Below, one piece after another: positions 9,503-19,934 of a stretch of 32,100 bases of DNA (position 1 is the stretch's first letter; every line of letters begins with the position of its first letter). The stretch covers positions 319 through 32,418 of the forward strand of contig FWCC01000445.1 of the NCBI GenBank assembly GCA_900169235.1. The letters are read 5' to 3'. The position numbers were made by a program, and so were the translations under genes. The notes beneath the pieces were generated by a model. The model was not told where the DNA came from. It saw only the letters and a list, made by a program, of their open reading frames with translations, and ran no database searches. The DNA comes from Zarea fungicola (taxonomy: Eukaryota > Ascomycota > Sordariomycetes > Hypocreales > Cordycipitaceae).

Positions 9503-9587
9503 GCCCGATGCGGGGGTCGAACCCGCAGCCTTGAGATGGTGATCTCTTAATAAGAGTCTCACGCTCTACCGATTGAGCTAACCAGGC
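9503..9587 (-). tRNA. tRNA-Lys (anticodon CUU) with 13-nt intron
   Basis: An 85-nt gene that folds as a standard cloverleaf. The acceptor stem GCCTGGT pairs with ATCGGGC. The D arm is GCTC/GAGC, the anticodon stem TGAGA/TCTCA, and the T arm GCGGG-TTCGACC-CCCGC. The anticodon loop reads CTCTTA, then an insert, then A, giving anticodon CTT. The insert (9538-9550) lies after position 37, the canonical site of nuclear tRNA introns. The mature tRNA is 72 nt before CCA addition. Box A and box B internal promoters are the D and T arms. Confidence 0.95.
9538..9550 (-). other. tRNA-Lys intron
   Basis: The 13 nt TTAAGAGATCACC (minus strand) interrupt the anticodon loop between positions 37 and 38. The TTAAGAG part can pair across CTCTTA, as is usual for tRNA introns. 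Confidence 0.85.
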
Positions 9588-10600
9588 GGATTCAAACATT
9601 ATTGTTGAAAACTGATTGCTTATTTTGCTTTATAAACCCTTTAACAGACTCACAAGTCTTTCTTGCAACATAGAGCGCCTCGGTGATGTCAGAAAGCAGC
9701 AAATCCTTTGCCCCGTGTAACGTATTATGTACTGAGCATGTTGTCCTGCCTTGAAGACGAGGCTTGTTTCTTTCTACCTGGTTGCATATAGCAATGAGCC
9801 CCGTTTCTGCTTTTATACTAATTACTAGTCAAGGTGGACACTTAACTCGTCTCGCACTCTAGTTAATTTAGAAAAACTGAAGGACAGATAGTTTAAGATG
9901 AGATGAATGCTAGTACGAGGCATTCAAGGCCATTATGCCCACGAGGTTGAGACCTAGCTGCATGACCTTGGCGTTACATGTGGCTATTAAGAAGGCATAA
10001 GGACGAACTCGGCTATAAGTTAGAGGTTTTATTAAAAAGATTTTAGTTGCCGCCAAAAATACCCTGTATGCATTTAAAAATATTTTAGCTGTCTTGTTGG
10101 TTGGAAAAAGAGTGGCCAGTTTCATCTAGGCGCAACTTGGAGAAGGGCAGACAGCCGCCAACGCCACTACTGTCCTAGAGCGCCTGCACGCATGTTATCG
10201 TGGGTTGTAGATAAGAGATCATGTAAAAAGAATTGCTAAAATAAGCAATCTTTTTTATTACACTGCGGATTCTTATACTATTGCTAAGAAGCCCTAGCGT
10301 GGGAGCTTTGAGCCATAAGACGTGAACGTCACTTGCCCATGTTAATACGAGCAGTAACTAGTCGGTAGGGCGTTCAAAGTGCGACCATGCCGACTTTTCA
10401 GCCAGTCACTACGTTACCCCGCGTGGCTCGGGTGTAAATTACCAAAAGACGTTAGTTCCCGGCGTATAAACCTATCCAATGGGTCCGCGGACAAATGAAA
10501 TCAAACAAGCTTACTCCGTCAAATATTTAATCACCTGCAACTACCTGGAGATTTGCGGTTGACAATCCAACACAGTGCGATATACTACACAATAGCCGTG
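9588..10600. other. gene-free AT-rich intergenic DNA
   Basis: No supported gene. The 71-codon minus-strand open frame at 9910-10125 is A/T-biased and shows no family features; it may be an eroded repeat. A 41-bp imperfect palindrome lies at 10222-10262. The last 150 bp serve as promoter of the acyltransferase-like gene. Confidence 0.5.
10222..10262. repeat. imperfect palindrome with AAAATA loop
   Basis: The arms TGTAAAAAGAATTGCT and AGCAATCTTTTTTATTACA are nearly perfect reverse complements around AAAATA. It could be a remnant of a small inverted-repeat element or simply a stem-loop; no flanking target duplication was found. Confidence 0.5.
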
Positions 10601-11825
10601 ATGTTGCAGCTTACATGCAGCGGCACACCTTATGAGGTAATCTGTTGTTGTATCCATCCAACAATGGTACAGGCTAACATGTAGTGCTAAGATTGGCTTT
10701 CATCATGGTAGTCAAGCAAACAGCCTTGTCCATGGCAGTCTGGCGTATTATCAAGACTACTTCCTGCGAACATGCAAGATGGACTGGCCCATGGCGACTA
10801 GTGCTGCCATGAGGTTTCTGCCCTTTCTGAAAAGCAAATTGTCGCATCATGTCGAAGAGATGCAAGGTAAGGCTCACTGACGTCATATCTAACATCCCAC
10901 TAACAAACATTTCAGGCATTGCGGATGGCTCTAACATTCCTTTCATTGATATACTAGCTATAAACGTTCGCACGGAAATAGCCATGGGTATGATGAATGA
11001 CGGATGCACAACTCTGGGATGGAGAACAAGCCAGGGCATCGTGGCTGGCCAGAACTGGGACGTAAGTGACCTTACTCCTCTCCCCTACGACTACTAACGA
11101 TGTTCTAGTGGGAGGCGCAGCAGAAGCCTAGAATCATTCTCCTCCACATCAAGCCGACTGGAATCGCACCGCGCCCGAAAATGAGTTTAGCAACCGAGGC
11201 AGGCCTCCTTTGCAAGAGTGGCGTAAATTCAGCTGGCGTGGCTTGCTTCATCAACGCAATCAGGGCTCGAGGTGTTAACTTTGAAGGCATCCCGATACAT
11301 CTTGGTCTCCGCCTTGCATTGGAAAATAACAGCCGCACTGGGGCAGTTGCGCAACTATGTTCAATGGGCTTTGGGACTGCCGGCCACATCATGGTTGCAG
11401 ACAAGACAGGATCAACGTCACTGGAATTTTCACACTTGGATGTTGTGAAGCTGGAAATGGATGACAACGGACAAATTGTCCACACAAATCACCTTCTCGC
11501 AGAACATGCAGACGGAGTCAAGGATGAAGCACCATGGAAAGACTCATACGCAAGATTGGACCGCATTTCAGAGCTCCTTACTGAAGCTGCGTTAGCGCTC
11601 GAAAATTCTATTGAAAACAGCCCATCGCCAATGCAGCTTGTGGAACAAATGCTGGAAGACGAAAAAGGATCCCCAGTAGGCATTAATAGAAAGTGCAGTG
11701 ATATCACGGCGAGTGAGACACTTTACAGTTTTACTGTGGATTTTCAAAACCGGACCGCGCGGCTTCGACTGGGAAGGCCATCAGAATGTGAAGGGGTTTG
11801 GCTGCTCAATCCAGCAGAACTTTAA
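10601..11825 (+). CDS. penicillin acyltransferase-like Ntn hydrolase (peptidase C45, AatB/IAL type)
   Basis: Homologue of isopenicillin-N acyltransferase, an autocatalytically processed N-terminal-nucleophile enzyme. Exons are 10601-10636, 10692-10866, 10916-11061 and 11109-11825, giving 357 residues, the length of Penicillium AAT; penDE also has three introns in its 5' part. The start MLQLTCSGTPYE joins to IGFHHGSQA, the family's N-terminal signature. NDGCTTLGW carries the nucleophile Cys at about residue 101, with self-cleavage expected between Gly and Cys, and NWDWEAQ follows. The C-terminus (NPAEL) has no PTS1, unlike peroxisomal penicillin AAT, so it is probably cytosolic like AatB. No other beta-lactam gene lies in the window, so penicillin synthesis is not implied. 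The natural substrate of such orphan homologues is unknown. Confidence 0.9.
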
Positions 11826-12138
11826 CTTTGGTTAGGCAGACGACATGAATCTCCAAGATTTCCTCAGACTTCTTTTTATCCACACTAGAATATTAGTACC
11901 CAGCCTGCTGCGTCAATCGAATGTTGCAACTACATCTAATCTTGACAATAAAATCGACTGGACCAAAGTGGCACACTCTATATACACTTCAGCGTACGTC
12001 CAGTGAAACTACAGCATAAGTCTTTGACTGTCAGTGATAAATCTTTTTACATAAACGATTTCACTAGTCCACATGACAGCGTCATTGCAGAAATTAACCC
12101 AAACAAACAGGGGAGTAATGAGCGATTTGATTCTGCAA
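11826..12138. other. convergent intergenic region
   Basis: The 3' ends of the acyltransferase-like and acetyltransferase genes converge here. AT-rich, no gene seen. Confidence 0.5.
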
Positions 12139-12811
12139 TCACCAAACATCCTCCCGAGATATCTCAAATCTATCACCATCCTCTCTAACATGCTGCCGCT
12201 TTTTATCCCTCTTCAATGCTTTACGCATGTCTAATGCATCCTCTGTTTCTTTTGTTGGATCTGTGGCATGATCGAGATAATAATCCTTCACGACTCGAAA
12301 TACACTATACCCCGCACTCTCATAAAATGCAATAGCAGCCTCGTTGCTCCGACGCACAAACAAGTCAACAAACCAGGCATTTCTTGCATCCGCAGCAGTT
12401 TCCATCTGAGCTATCAGTGCCTTGCCAATACCCAGCCTGCGTGCTTCAGGGGCAACAGTGAAGGCTGTAATATGGGCGTGCCACGGCAGATAGTGCTCGG
12501 AAAACTTGTATTCATCAGGTGATGATTCCACTTTGCCCATAACTGCTCTCGCACATGTTAGCATAGTTTCGTGCTGGTACAGTTTGACCAGTTGATGATC
12601 CCAGACAGCGCGCTTCTAGTGGGTAATCAAGGAATGGCATACCATAACCGATTATGTTGCCATTGTTGTCCTCGCAAACCTGAAATAGCGACGGCCATTT
12701 GGCATGGTATTGAAGATAGAACCCGAGCTCATAGGTTTCTACTAGACTGTCTAGATTGCATTTCGAAAAGTTATTTAAATCACCTGGTCGAAAGCGGCGA
12801 AATGTTGCCAT
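12139..12811 (-). CDS. NAT3: NatB N-terminal acetyltransferase catalytic subunit-like (Naa20/Nat3)
   Basis: GNAT-family enzyme that acetylates the initiator Met of proteins starting Met-Asp/Glu/Asn, working on the ribosome with the auxiliary subunit Mdm20/Naa25. Exons are 12643-12811 and 12139-12542 with a 100-nt GT-AG intron (GTATGC donor, GCTAAC branch), giving 190 residues. Family signatures are the start FRRFRPGDLNNFSKCNLDSL, YLPWHAHITAFTVAP, the acetyl-CoA loop RRLGIG, AWFVDLFVRRSN, AFYESAGYSVFRVVKDYY and the basic tail MRKALKRDKKR ending EDVW. The match over the full length is good, though several normally conserved positions differ. A diverged paralogue in addition to a canonical NAT3 elsewhere is possible. 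Confidence 0.85.
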
Positions 12812-13835
12812 GACAGCCTTTTTCGTGTTAATGCCGAGGTAGTCACTCAAGATTAGAACGATACGTACTAACTTCAATTTGAATGCTCTAAATTTTTTTT
12901 AAAGGGTCGTTAATTGAAATGAATGAGGTTCCTTGAAGTGCGACCTCTACTCGTAGACCCTCAAATTCGACAAGCAGAAGGCGACAAGGTCTGGATTGTG
13001 AAATCCTTTTCCCATACGCTCGCGTGAGGAGATATTTCTTTGTGACAAGTGGGGTCTGACTAATGTATGCGGTGGATTGCTAAAATCAGAAAACGAAAGG
13101 CGGAAGAAAGAAGTTGAAAGAAAACTACGGTTGCATAAATGGAATTAGTTTTCGTCGAGTTTTGTACGATTTTAAAATCTTAAAAAGGGAAGAGAAAATG
13201 CTACTTGTCTTGTAATTATCGACTACATAGAAGTTGCCTAGGCATTGACAGGCTGGCGACGGCGAAGCTGTTGCGGTACGCGGCTCGGGGGTACTCTGAA
13301 AGGGAGAAAGCGACGTAGGCGGGTGTGAGAATGGAATGGAAGCGCTCCCGATGGGTGTTGCCATGGACTTTCACAACGCGCTGTCCGTTGACATATATTT
13401 CGCGGAACGCTTCCTGCAGCTGTGTCAAGAGGAGCGACACTGACTCAGAACTTGATTCATGACTAGATAGGTGCAGCGATTATGTGGGTTTGGCTATAAA
13501 GTCAGTGACAGGCTTATAATCGGTCACGAGGCTCTCTGATGAAGACGGCTGTACCGACATGGGTGGTACATCTAGACATGGGCGACACATGGGCGGCCGA
13601 AGCAAAATGGTTGGCAGAGAAGAGGCTGAGGCGTGATTAAGTAGCGACGTTCAAGGCGGAGTGTATTTCAGGTTGACATTTCAAACTCTCTCTAAAACTC
13701 TAGGCCCAATATACCTCTGCATTTGCATAATAGCTAGGGAAACACCAAGTTTATCCTGGCCAAAACCTAGCCAAGGTATTAACTCTGAACATCTATTGGG
13801 AGTTTCAACTCGTCTTCATCCCTGTACCTGACTTC
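12812..13835. other. intergenic region with one short coding-like patch
   Basis: No complete gene. A minus-strand open patch at about 13216-13440 has GC-rich, coding-like codons (FREIYVNGQRVVKVHGN), but has no ATG start or recognisable family and is closed upstream by a stop. It may be a gene remnant. Confidence 0.4.
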
Positions 13836-14393
13836 TTAAATGAGCTCCAAGTCGAAGATGGCCGAACCTTGATTCTGCCCTAGTTGGTTCAAAATAGTCA
13901 AAGTAAACTCCACCTCTTTTTTAATCCCTTCAGCTAGCGCAAAGTACGCGCCAACAATAGAAATTAGCTGCGAGTTGATATTGGGGTCAGCGAGCAGGCC
14001 AAGCGGAAAGTTTCGGCCGTCTGCTGGTCTAGCACTCGCAGCAAGGTAAATACCGCCGGCGGCGTCAACGTTGATCTCTGTCGCATGCCCGGGGTTCAAC
14101 AATGCAACCGTTCCGAATGAGCGAACCCGGTCGGCAAACCCCTGTGCAAATGTGGTCGCAATATTTGCATCTTGCGGCCCATCTCTGTCACTTCCTTGGA
14201 GAATCTTGACTCCAGCAATCAGTAGTTTGGTTACACCAAATCCATATTTTTGTCCGTCAGCCAGACGTGGATATCTTGACGAAGGGGGGTCGACGCGCTT
14301 CTCAAGTGTTGTGACGTTGTGACAGTTTATAACTTTAAAATAAGGCTCGCATTGAGATGGCTGGTTCCTCGAGTTGGAAAGAATGTCGCGCAA
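13836..14393 (-). CDS. orphan coding-like exon, start not found
   Basis: An open minus-strand frame of about 185 codons with protein-like composition (ADGQKYGFGVTKLLIAGV, then GPQDANIATTFAQGFADRV, then NPGHATEINVDAAGGIYLAA) ending in a proper stop. It contains no Met at all, so any real start must be in an upstream exon. An acceptor-like CTTGAG near 14302 marks where GC-rich, coding-like sequence begins. I could not find a convincing first exon upstream, so this may be a partial gene or a remnant. No family recognised, no signal peptide or membrane helix in the visible part. Confidence 0.35.
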   Translation of the reverse strand: MRDILSNSRNQPSQCEPYFKVINCHNVTTLEKRVDPPSSRYPRLADGQKYGFGVTKLLIAGVKILQGSDRDGPQDANIATTFAQGFADRVRSFGTVALLNPGHATEINVDAAGGIYLAASARPADGRNFPLGLLADPNINSQLISIVGAYFALAEGIKKEVEFTLTILNQLGQNQGSAIFDLELI

Positions 14394-14724
14394 AAAGCAT
14401 GTGCATGAATCATGGATAATCTTCCGCGATAATTCTATCGGGGTTTACTGTGCCACATATTTGCGCTGCTTATACTGCCCACGGAAACTAACTAGGGACA
14501 AATACAATTACAAACATATAGCTATGGTGTGAATTTATATACACTTTCCGCCTTTTATTATACCAAATGATACTATAATCTATTACTTGCCCACCTAATG
14601 TGACGCTAGGCGCATATGGACTTGCTGTGTCGAAGAACAGAGTAACGCCTAACACTTCAACGCCAGGTGCCGCGCATGAAAAGCGGGCATCAAGCCTCTT
14701 ACTGTACCTTCAATTAGGCATTGT
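14394..14724. other. AT-rich intergenic DNA
   Basis: No gene seen. It lies where the body of the polyketide synthase would be expected, but none of it is recognisable. Confidence 0.5.
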
Positions 14725-15566
14725 ATGCGTTTTCACACCAGGCCATGACTCAAGGCAAGAACGGTAAGGCTGTATCCTTTCTGGTCAAGCTATGTGTCAC
14801 TAAACCGATGATTTGCAGGATCGCACCATTGATACAATGAGCTATGAGGACTGGTATACGCCAGTTCTACCCAAGGTGGATGGCACTTGGAACCTCCACA
14901 AGACCATGGGGCAGGATCTGGACTTCTTTGTCCTCTTCAGTTCCACTAGCGGTCTCATGGGCCAGTATGGGCAGGCCAACTACGCGGCTGCCAACGCCTT
15001 TCTGGATGCTTTTGTGCAGTATAGGTATTCTGAGGGCTTGGCGGCCTCTGTTATCGATCTCGGCGTCATGGAAGACGTGGGTTTCGTTGCTGACTCGAGC
15101 AACCTTCTCGACTACTTCCGATTTCTGAATGCCAACCTCCTGACCGAAGAGGATAGGCACGAGGGTGCTGGGTAACCACTTGGCCACAGAGACCATCAAA
15201 AGATCAAGCAATAGCCAGCCGTGGCCGAATATCCCTAGCATTCAATGTATACCTTCTAGGTCCCTGACAGCTTTCCTGAACAATGCCACTTCCCGGGGCG
15301 TGAGCAGCCTCGGCGAGGAAGATGTGACATATCTGGCCAAGGAGATTGGTAAGACTCTTTACGGCTTCATGATGAAGAACTCCGACGAGATGGAACTGGG
15401 CCAGCCCCTTGTGTCGCTGGGCCTGGACAGCCTGGTTGGCATCGAGCTGAGGAACCGGTGCAAGTCGCAAATTGGCGTCGACATCAGTATTCTGGATATT
15501 ATGCAAAGCATGTTGAACGATATGGGCATTAGGGCGGTTGAAGCCCTAATTTTCAAACACTCATAG
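14725..15566 (+). pseudogene. 3' remnant of a highly reducing polyketide synthase (KR end plus ACP)
   Basis: The frame from about 14819 reads [40 protein letters not shown] and [12 protein letters not shown], the C-terminal half of a polyketide synthase ketoreductase domain. It stops at 15172-15174. A second frame (to 15566) carries an acyl-carrier domain with the phosphopantetheine site LGLDSLVGIELRNR (Ser at 15429-15431). A short KR-like segment (SHQAM) precedes a 55-nt intron-like gap (14764-14818), but its frame does not join. Everything upstream (KS, AT, DH, ER, first part of KR) is missing, and the KR-ACP linker is frameshifted. A full fungal HR-PKS is about 2,300-2,500 residues, so this is a dead remnant. 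Confidence 0.85.
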
Positions 15567-16004
15567 AATTGAAGATCATCCAAAGGCTTGAGAGGAGAGC
15601 GAAGCGAGAGACTTGGCGCGGAGACATATTTTTACCATTAGTAGCACGGGCAGTATGAGAGTACAGGAGTTGTACAGCAAGATCTGTACTATGGTTCGAT
15701 CACAGTAGAACTGGCTTTATAGAAACATTTCGAGTATAACAATAATTCAAGCTAGACCTGAAGTTATTGAGTGCATAGTACAATAGAGCAGCTTATGCAC
15801 CCGGTGGCTGCTCTTGCTCCGACTTGCGTAGGTAGTCACTTGTATTAGATTACGTAGCACACCTTTGGTCGCAGATAAAATAGATAGTCCTTATTTACAT
15901 ACTAAATCTCCTACATGGTCAGGATAGTCTATTGATTACTAAACAGCAAACCCATGCTTACATGCCTCCATGCTATTCTCATTGGACTGGCATTGCAGTC
16001 TATT
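15567..16004. other. convergent intergenic region, AT-rich
   Basis: Lies between the PKS remnant and the 3' end of the acyl-CoA synthetase gene. No gene seen. Confidence 0.5.
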
Positions 16005-18281
16005 TCATGCGTTGCCTTTGAAGCACCCTTCCATCTCCTTCTTAAACCTCTCACGAATTGCCCTACGATTGAGCTTTTGCGTGGCGGTCACCAGTCCCTA
16101 CATAAAAAGTCTGGTCAGCAAACAACGGCCACATCACGTCACTTTTGACATGTTAACATCGCGCACTCACGCTATGGGGCATCCACTCCTCTGCCGTGAC
16201 TACCACGCCAGACACGATTTCTATTCCGGACAGACCTGCACGCCGGCCGGTCGTTTGGAGGTCCTCCAGAACCAGGCTTCGGATGCTGCAGTCACTATGG
16301 ATGTTGTGCTCGTCCACGCCCAGATCCTTGGCCTTGGCGAGGAGCGCTTTGTCGTTAGGCATGATAACAGCGATTGGGCGCGTGTATCTGGAGTCGGCCT
16401 CAATCATGACATTTGCGACCATCTTGCTGCCTCGGTACACCGCCTCTACTTTCTCCAGTGCGATGTACTCACCACCCTGCATCTTGACAAGGTTCTTGAT
16501 GCGATCGATCACGCGCAGGTGGCCGTTTTTATCAAACTCGCCGATATCGCCCGTCTTGAACCAGCCGTCGGGCGTCAGCGCTTTGGCCGTCTCCTCTGGA
16601 CTTTTGAAATATTCCGTCATGATCGGCATGCCTTTGAGCCAGATCTCGCCTTGGGGAACCTTTGCATCAGCGTCGTAGCCTAGATCAGGGATCGACACCA
16701 GTTTCGCATCACAGGACCCAGGAATCGGTCCGATGGCATTGGGCGTATATTCAAGCGGGCACCCTAGGGAACCAGTAGCACAAGTCTCAGTAAGGCCATA
16801 ACCCGCCAGCATTGGGGCCAGGACCAGGGAGACGAATCGCTTTGTATCGTCAGAGATGCCACTGGCGCCGTTCATGGTGAAACGGAGGCGGCCACCAGTG
16901 AGTTCGCGGACCTTGCTGAAGACAAGGCTGTCCAAGGCAGACGCTCCGGGGAGCCCGTTCCGGGACATGAAGTCCTTGTAGATCACAGCACCCCAGAATA
17001 AGGCCTGCAGTATCGGGCTAGAGGTCTCCAGCTTAGATATAACACCCTTCCTCACCGTCTCCCAGATTTGAGGGACGCCCACCATGACAGTTGGCTGGAG
17101 TGCGCGCATGTCACCGGCGCAGTTCTTTACCAAGGTGTCTGACAGGGTTCGTGGGTTCCCGTACCCAATAGTTCCACCGATGAAGAAGACTAGATTCTCC
17201 ATGGCCATTTCCAGGATGTGAGCAAGGGGCAGATAGCCAAGCACGCAGTCATTTTCGCTAACACATTCGTCGACGCAACTGTAAAGACCGGCGACTTGAA
17301 TGAACGGTCAGTAGATGGGCAGTACAGGGGATCTGGAGAGCGTCTTACCGCCGGCAATGAGGGATTGGTGGGTAATGCAGGCGCCCTTGGGTACGCCGCT
17401 CGAGCCTGAAGTGTACATGATGCAATACATGTCGGAACCGTTGGCGGGAACCGGCTCCACGGGGTGTTCACGGCCGAGATTAAGCAGCTCCTGGTAAATG
17501 ACGACCTTGATGTCGGGGTACCTCTTCCTAAAGTCACCGATCTCATTGCCAGCGGCGAAGATGCAATCTTGGTTCACAATAACGGTCTTGATGTTGGAGG
17601 CTTCGAGAGGGCTGCCGGCGAGCGTAGGTAGCAGATGGGGGTCAGTGTACATGACCTGGCACTCAGTCTGAACGAGCGAGTGCTTGACGCCGTCGGCACC
17701 GAGAGTATCGTAGGCCGTGGCTATGGGAATGGACTGAGAGGCACACGCATGGGACGTGGATATCCAGCTCACACTAGGATAAAGTGGAATGTAAGTAACG
17801 CACTTTCTATGGGTATTAGTGGTTAATAAGGGTCTGCTTGCCTAGTGGTGCCAAAGAAATAGAGCTTCTTGTTGGGCCCAAGACCCAATTGTCGCAGGCC
17901 ACAGCCGAGCTCCAAGATGAGCTTTTCATAATCCTTGTAGGAGATGAAGGAGTAGGGCGTGAGCTCGAAAAATTGCCACTCTTTTTCAACGTCTTTCAGT
18001 TGGCCGTCGACGTTCCTCTGGACCGTTGTGGTCTCCTTGTGGAGCTTGAGGAGCTTGCGGTACCCGACGGCGCGGTTGTTAGGGTAAAGGCGGGCGCTGC
18101 GGCGAATGATATCGAAGACGGTGTGGACGCCTTCGGCGGGAGTGGTCATGAGGCCCTCCTTGCATTTGACGTGCCGGCGCGGGATTGTCTCGCCGGTGAC
18201 CTTCGCGTAGCCGGGGGCCTCGACCGTGAAGGGGGGTTTGTGCACCTGGTGCAGTGGCATAATGCCAGTGGTGTAGGCCAT
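16005..18281 (-). CDS. long-chain acyl-CoA synthetase (FAA1/FAA4-like)
   Basis: Activates fatty or polyketide-type acids to CoA thioesters using ATP. Exons are 17842-18281, 17349-17773, 16171-17294 and 16005-16097, giving 693 residues, the usual length. ANL-superfamily motifs are YTSGSSGVPKGA (about 269), YLPLAHILE, MNGASG, GYGLTETCA (about 453), GWFKTGDIGEFD (about 533) and RIKNLVKMQGGEYIALEKVE. The terminal exon supplies the conserved end LNRRAIRERFKKE. Intron 1 is GC-AG with donor GCAAGC; introns 2 and 3 are GT-AG. All junctions keep frame. There is no peroxisomal PTS1. It sits between a dead PKS and a dead MFS transporter, so it may once have served that cluster, but it could equally be a housekeeping-type ligase. 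No inactivating change seen. Confidence 0.9.
17774..17841 (-). other. GC-AG intron 1 of acyl-CoA synthetase
   Basis: A 68-nt intron with donor GCAAGC and acceptor CCTAG. Removing it joins FFGTT to SVSWISTSHACASQSI, matching the family. No in-frame GT donor exists at this point. Confidence 0.85.
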
Positions 18282-19173
18282 GTTGAGCAATTGAGGTGAG
18301 GACCAGGGCACCAGCGTGTAAGATTCGGTGTCAGTGAGGATCGCAGATCAGAGAATCGGAGCTACCTTTTGGGAGAAGCTAACGAAAAGCTGACAGGCTC
18401 CAGTGATGATGCGGGGTGAGGGTTGTTACCAGCTGCCCTTTCCAACATAAGGCTGCGGTTGTGAGTCCCTTTTGTGCTTGGCATGGTATGTTCGCAACAC
18501 ATCTGGGGTGGTCGGAGGAGTACTGGGTTCTCTATCCGATTGGCTGTCAGGATAGTGGCGCCCCCCGCTCCCTTACTAGTTACCCCGTCTTCATTGTCAA
18601 GAAGAAGCGACCCTTTTCTTGTTGAGTTGAGATATAACTGGGGTATATAGTAAGGGGAGGCCTACTCAGGACTGATTGGATCGGATCAACACAACAGTGG
18701 CTGATTTGTCTATAGTAACACATGTTCAGCCTAAGTTTGAACCCTCTTTGCTCTGGCTCAAGAGCAGTTATACTACCCTAGTAGCCCATGTTTCATACTG
18801 GTGACGCAGTCCAACAATGTACATCGACTCGGTGGCGGTTGCCTAAAATGGACACTAACTAACTAGTCGTCCACCTCATAGAAATGGCCATTCACACCCC
18901 GCCGACCTGCATTGCTTTTATTCCTCGGCCTCGGCTCGACTCAATATAATCAGAATCATCTGAGAGTGATTAGATTTGCGGGGAGGCTGCAATGGCAGGT
19001 TTCTGTAGTAAGTAGTACCCAAGTCATCCCCAAGTCTCCTCCAAGTCAACTCAAGACTATCCGTCTCACCACGCCACCGCCGGTCCAATTAGCATATAAT
19101 CATATTCTGTTCCTCTTGACGCCGCTTAAGTCCTGACACTTGGTACGTGCCTGGCGCGTTACCCTTTTTCACA
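18282..19173. other. divergent promoter region between acyl-CoA synthetase and MFS genes
   Basis: An 890-bp spacer between two divergently oriented genes, as often seen inside biosynthetic clusters. No gene or clear regulator site recognised. Confidence 0.5.
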
Positions 19174-19609
19174 ATGTCTGGCCCGAATAGTGAGAGCAGG
19201 GTGCCATTGGCGCCAGGGCACTCGTCAAGTCCATTCGCTTCGCCCCCGAACGAGAATATCAGGGAAATGGCGGACATTGAGGACTGGGATGGACCAAATG
19301 ACTACGAAGATCCTCACAACCGGCCCATGTGGCAGAGGATCACGGTCAACTTCCCGCTGCTTGTAGTCTTCAGTGCATTCGCCTCGGCGTCTAACAATTT
19401 CACAGTCCTCGTCATATTCCGGTTCTTGGCCGGCATGGGCAGATCCGGTGTGCTGGCCGTAGGTGCGGGTAGGTGGCGGTTTTCTTGGGGCAAGAAAGCA
19501 ACCCGTTTCTGTATACTCACTTAGTTACTAACCGCAAGACTATACTACAGGGACACTCTCCGATATATAGGACATGAAGAATGCCGCCCTGGTGGGCATT
19601 GCCTATATC

Positions 19610-19934
19610 CTAACTGTTGTGACTGCTGAGTCAGGTCAAGCAGCGCTTCTGATGAAGCCTGACTCCTGCCGCAGCAGGCTTCCGTCGGTCAACCGGCCTG
19701 ACCGACAGCAGCCTGCCGTCAACACGAGGCCATCCCGGCAGCTGAGGAAAGAGGAATCTTTATTGTTTGTTGTTTGCTTTTCCTGTTCCTGAAGCCCTGT
19801 ATATAGAAGCGGAATTCCTCCTCTATCTGTAGCTAGATTTTTAGATCAATCACAACTTGTTACAACCTGCATATACTGGGAATAGCCCTCCTAGTACTGT
19901 GCTTCGTAACTATTCGTGATATACCAACACTAAC
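19610..19934. repeat. 5-bp target-site duplications CTAAC flanking the LTR
   Basis: CTAAC at 19610-19614 and again at 19930-19934 immediately bracket the TGTTG...CAACA element. Removing the element plus one copy restores an open transporter frame across the site, which confirms the exact insertion point. Confidence 0.85.
19615..19929. mobile_element. solo LTR of an LTR retrotransposon (315 bp)
   Basis: Begins TGTTGTGACT and ends ATACCAACA, so it has the standard TG...CA ends within a 5-bp inverted repeat (TGTTG/CAACA). It is flanked by a perfect 5-bp duplication. It contains a TATA-like CTGTATATAGAAG near 19797 and no coding sequence. The simplest origin is recombination between the two LTRs of a full element, leaving one. 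Copia or Gypsy origin cannot be told from the LTR alone. Confidence 0.85.

Noticed and set aside
9910..10125. 71-codon minus-strand frame in AT-rich DNA
   Set aside because: A/T-driven composition, no motif, inside an eroded region; too weak to call a gene.
13216..13440. Possible short gene on the minus strand
   Set aside because: Coding-like composition, but no ATG, no recognised family and a stop directly upstream; listed only as a patch in the intergenic entry.
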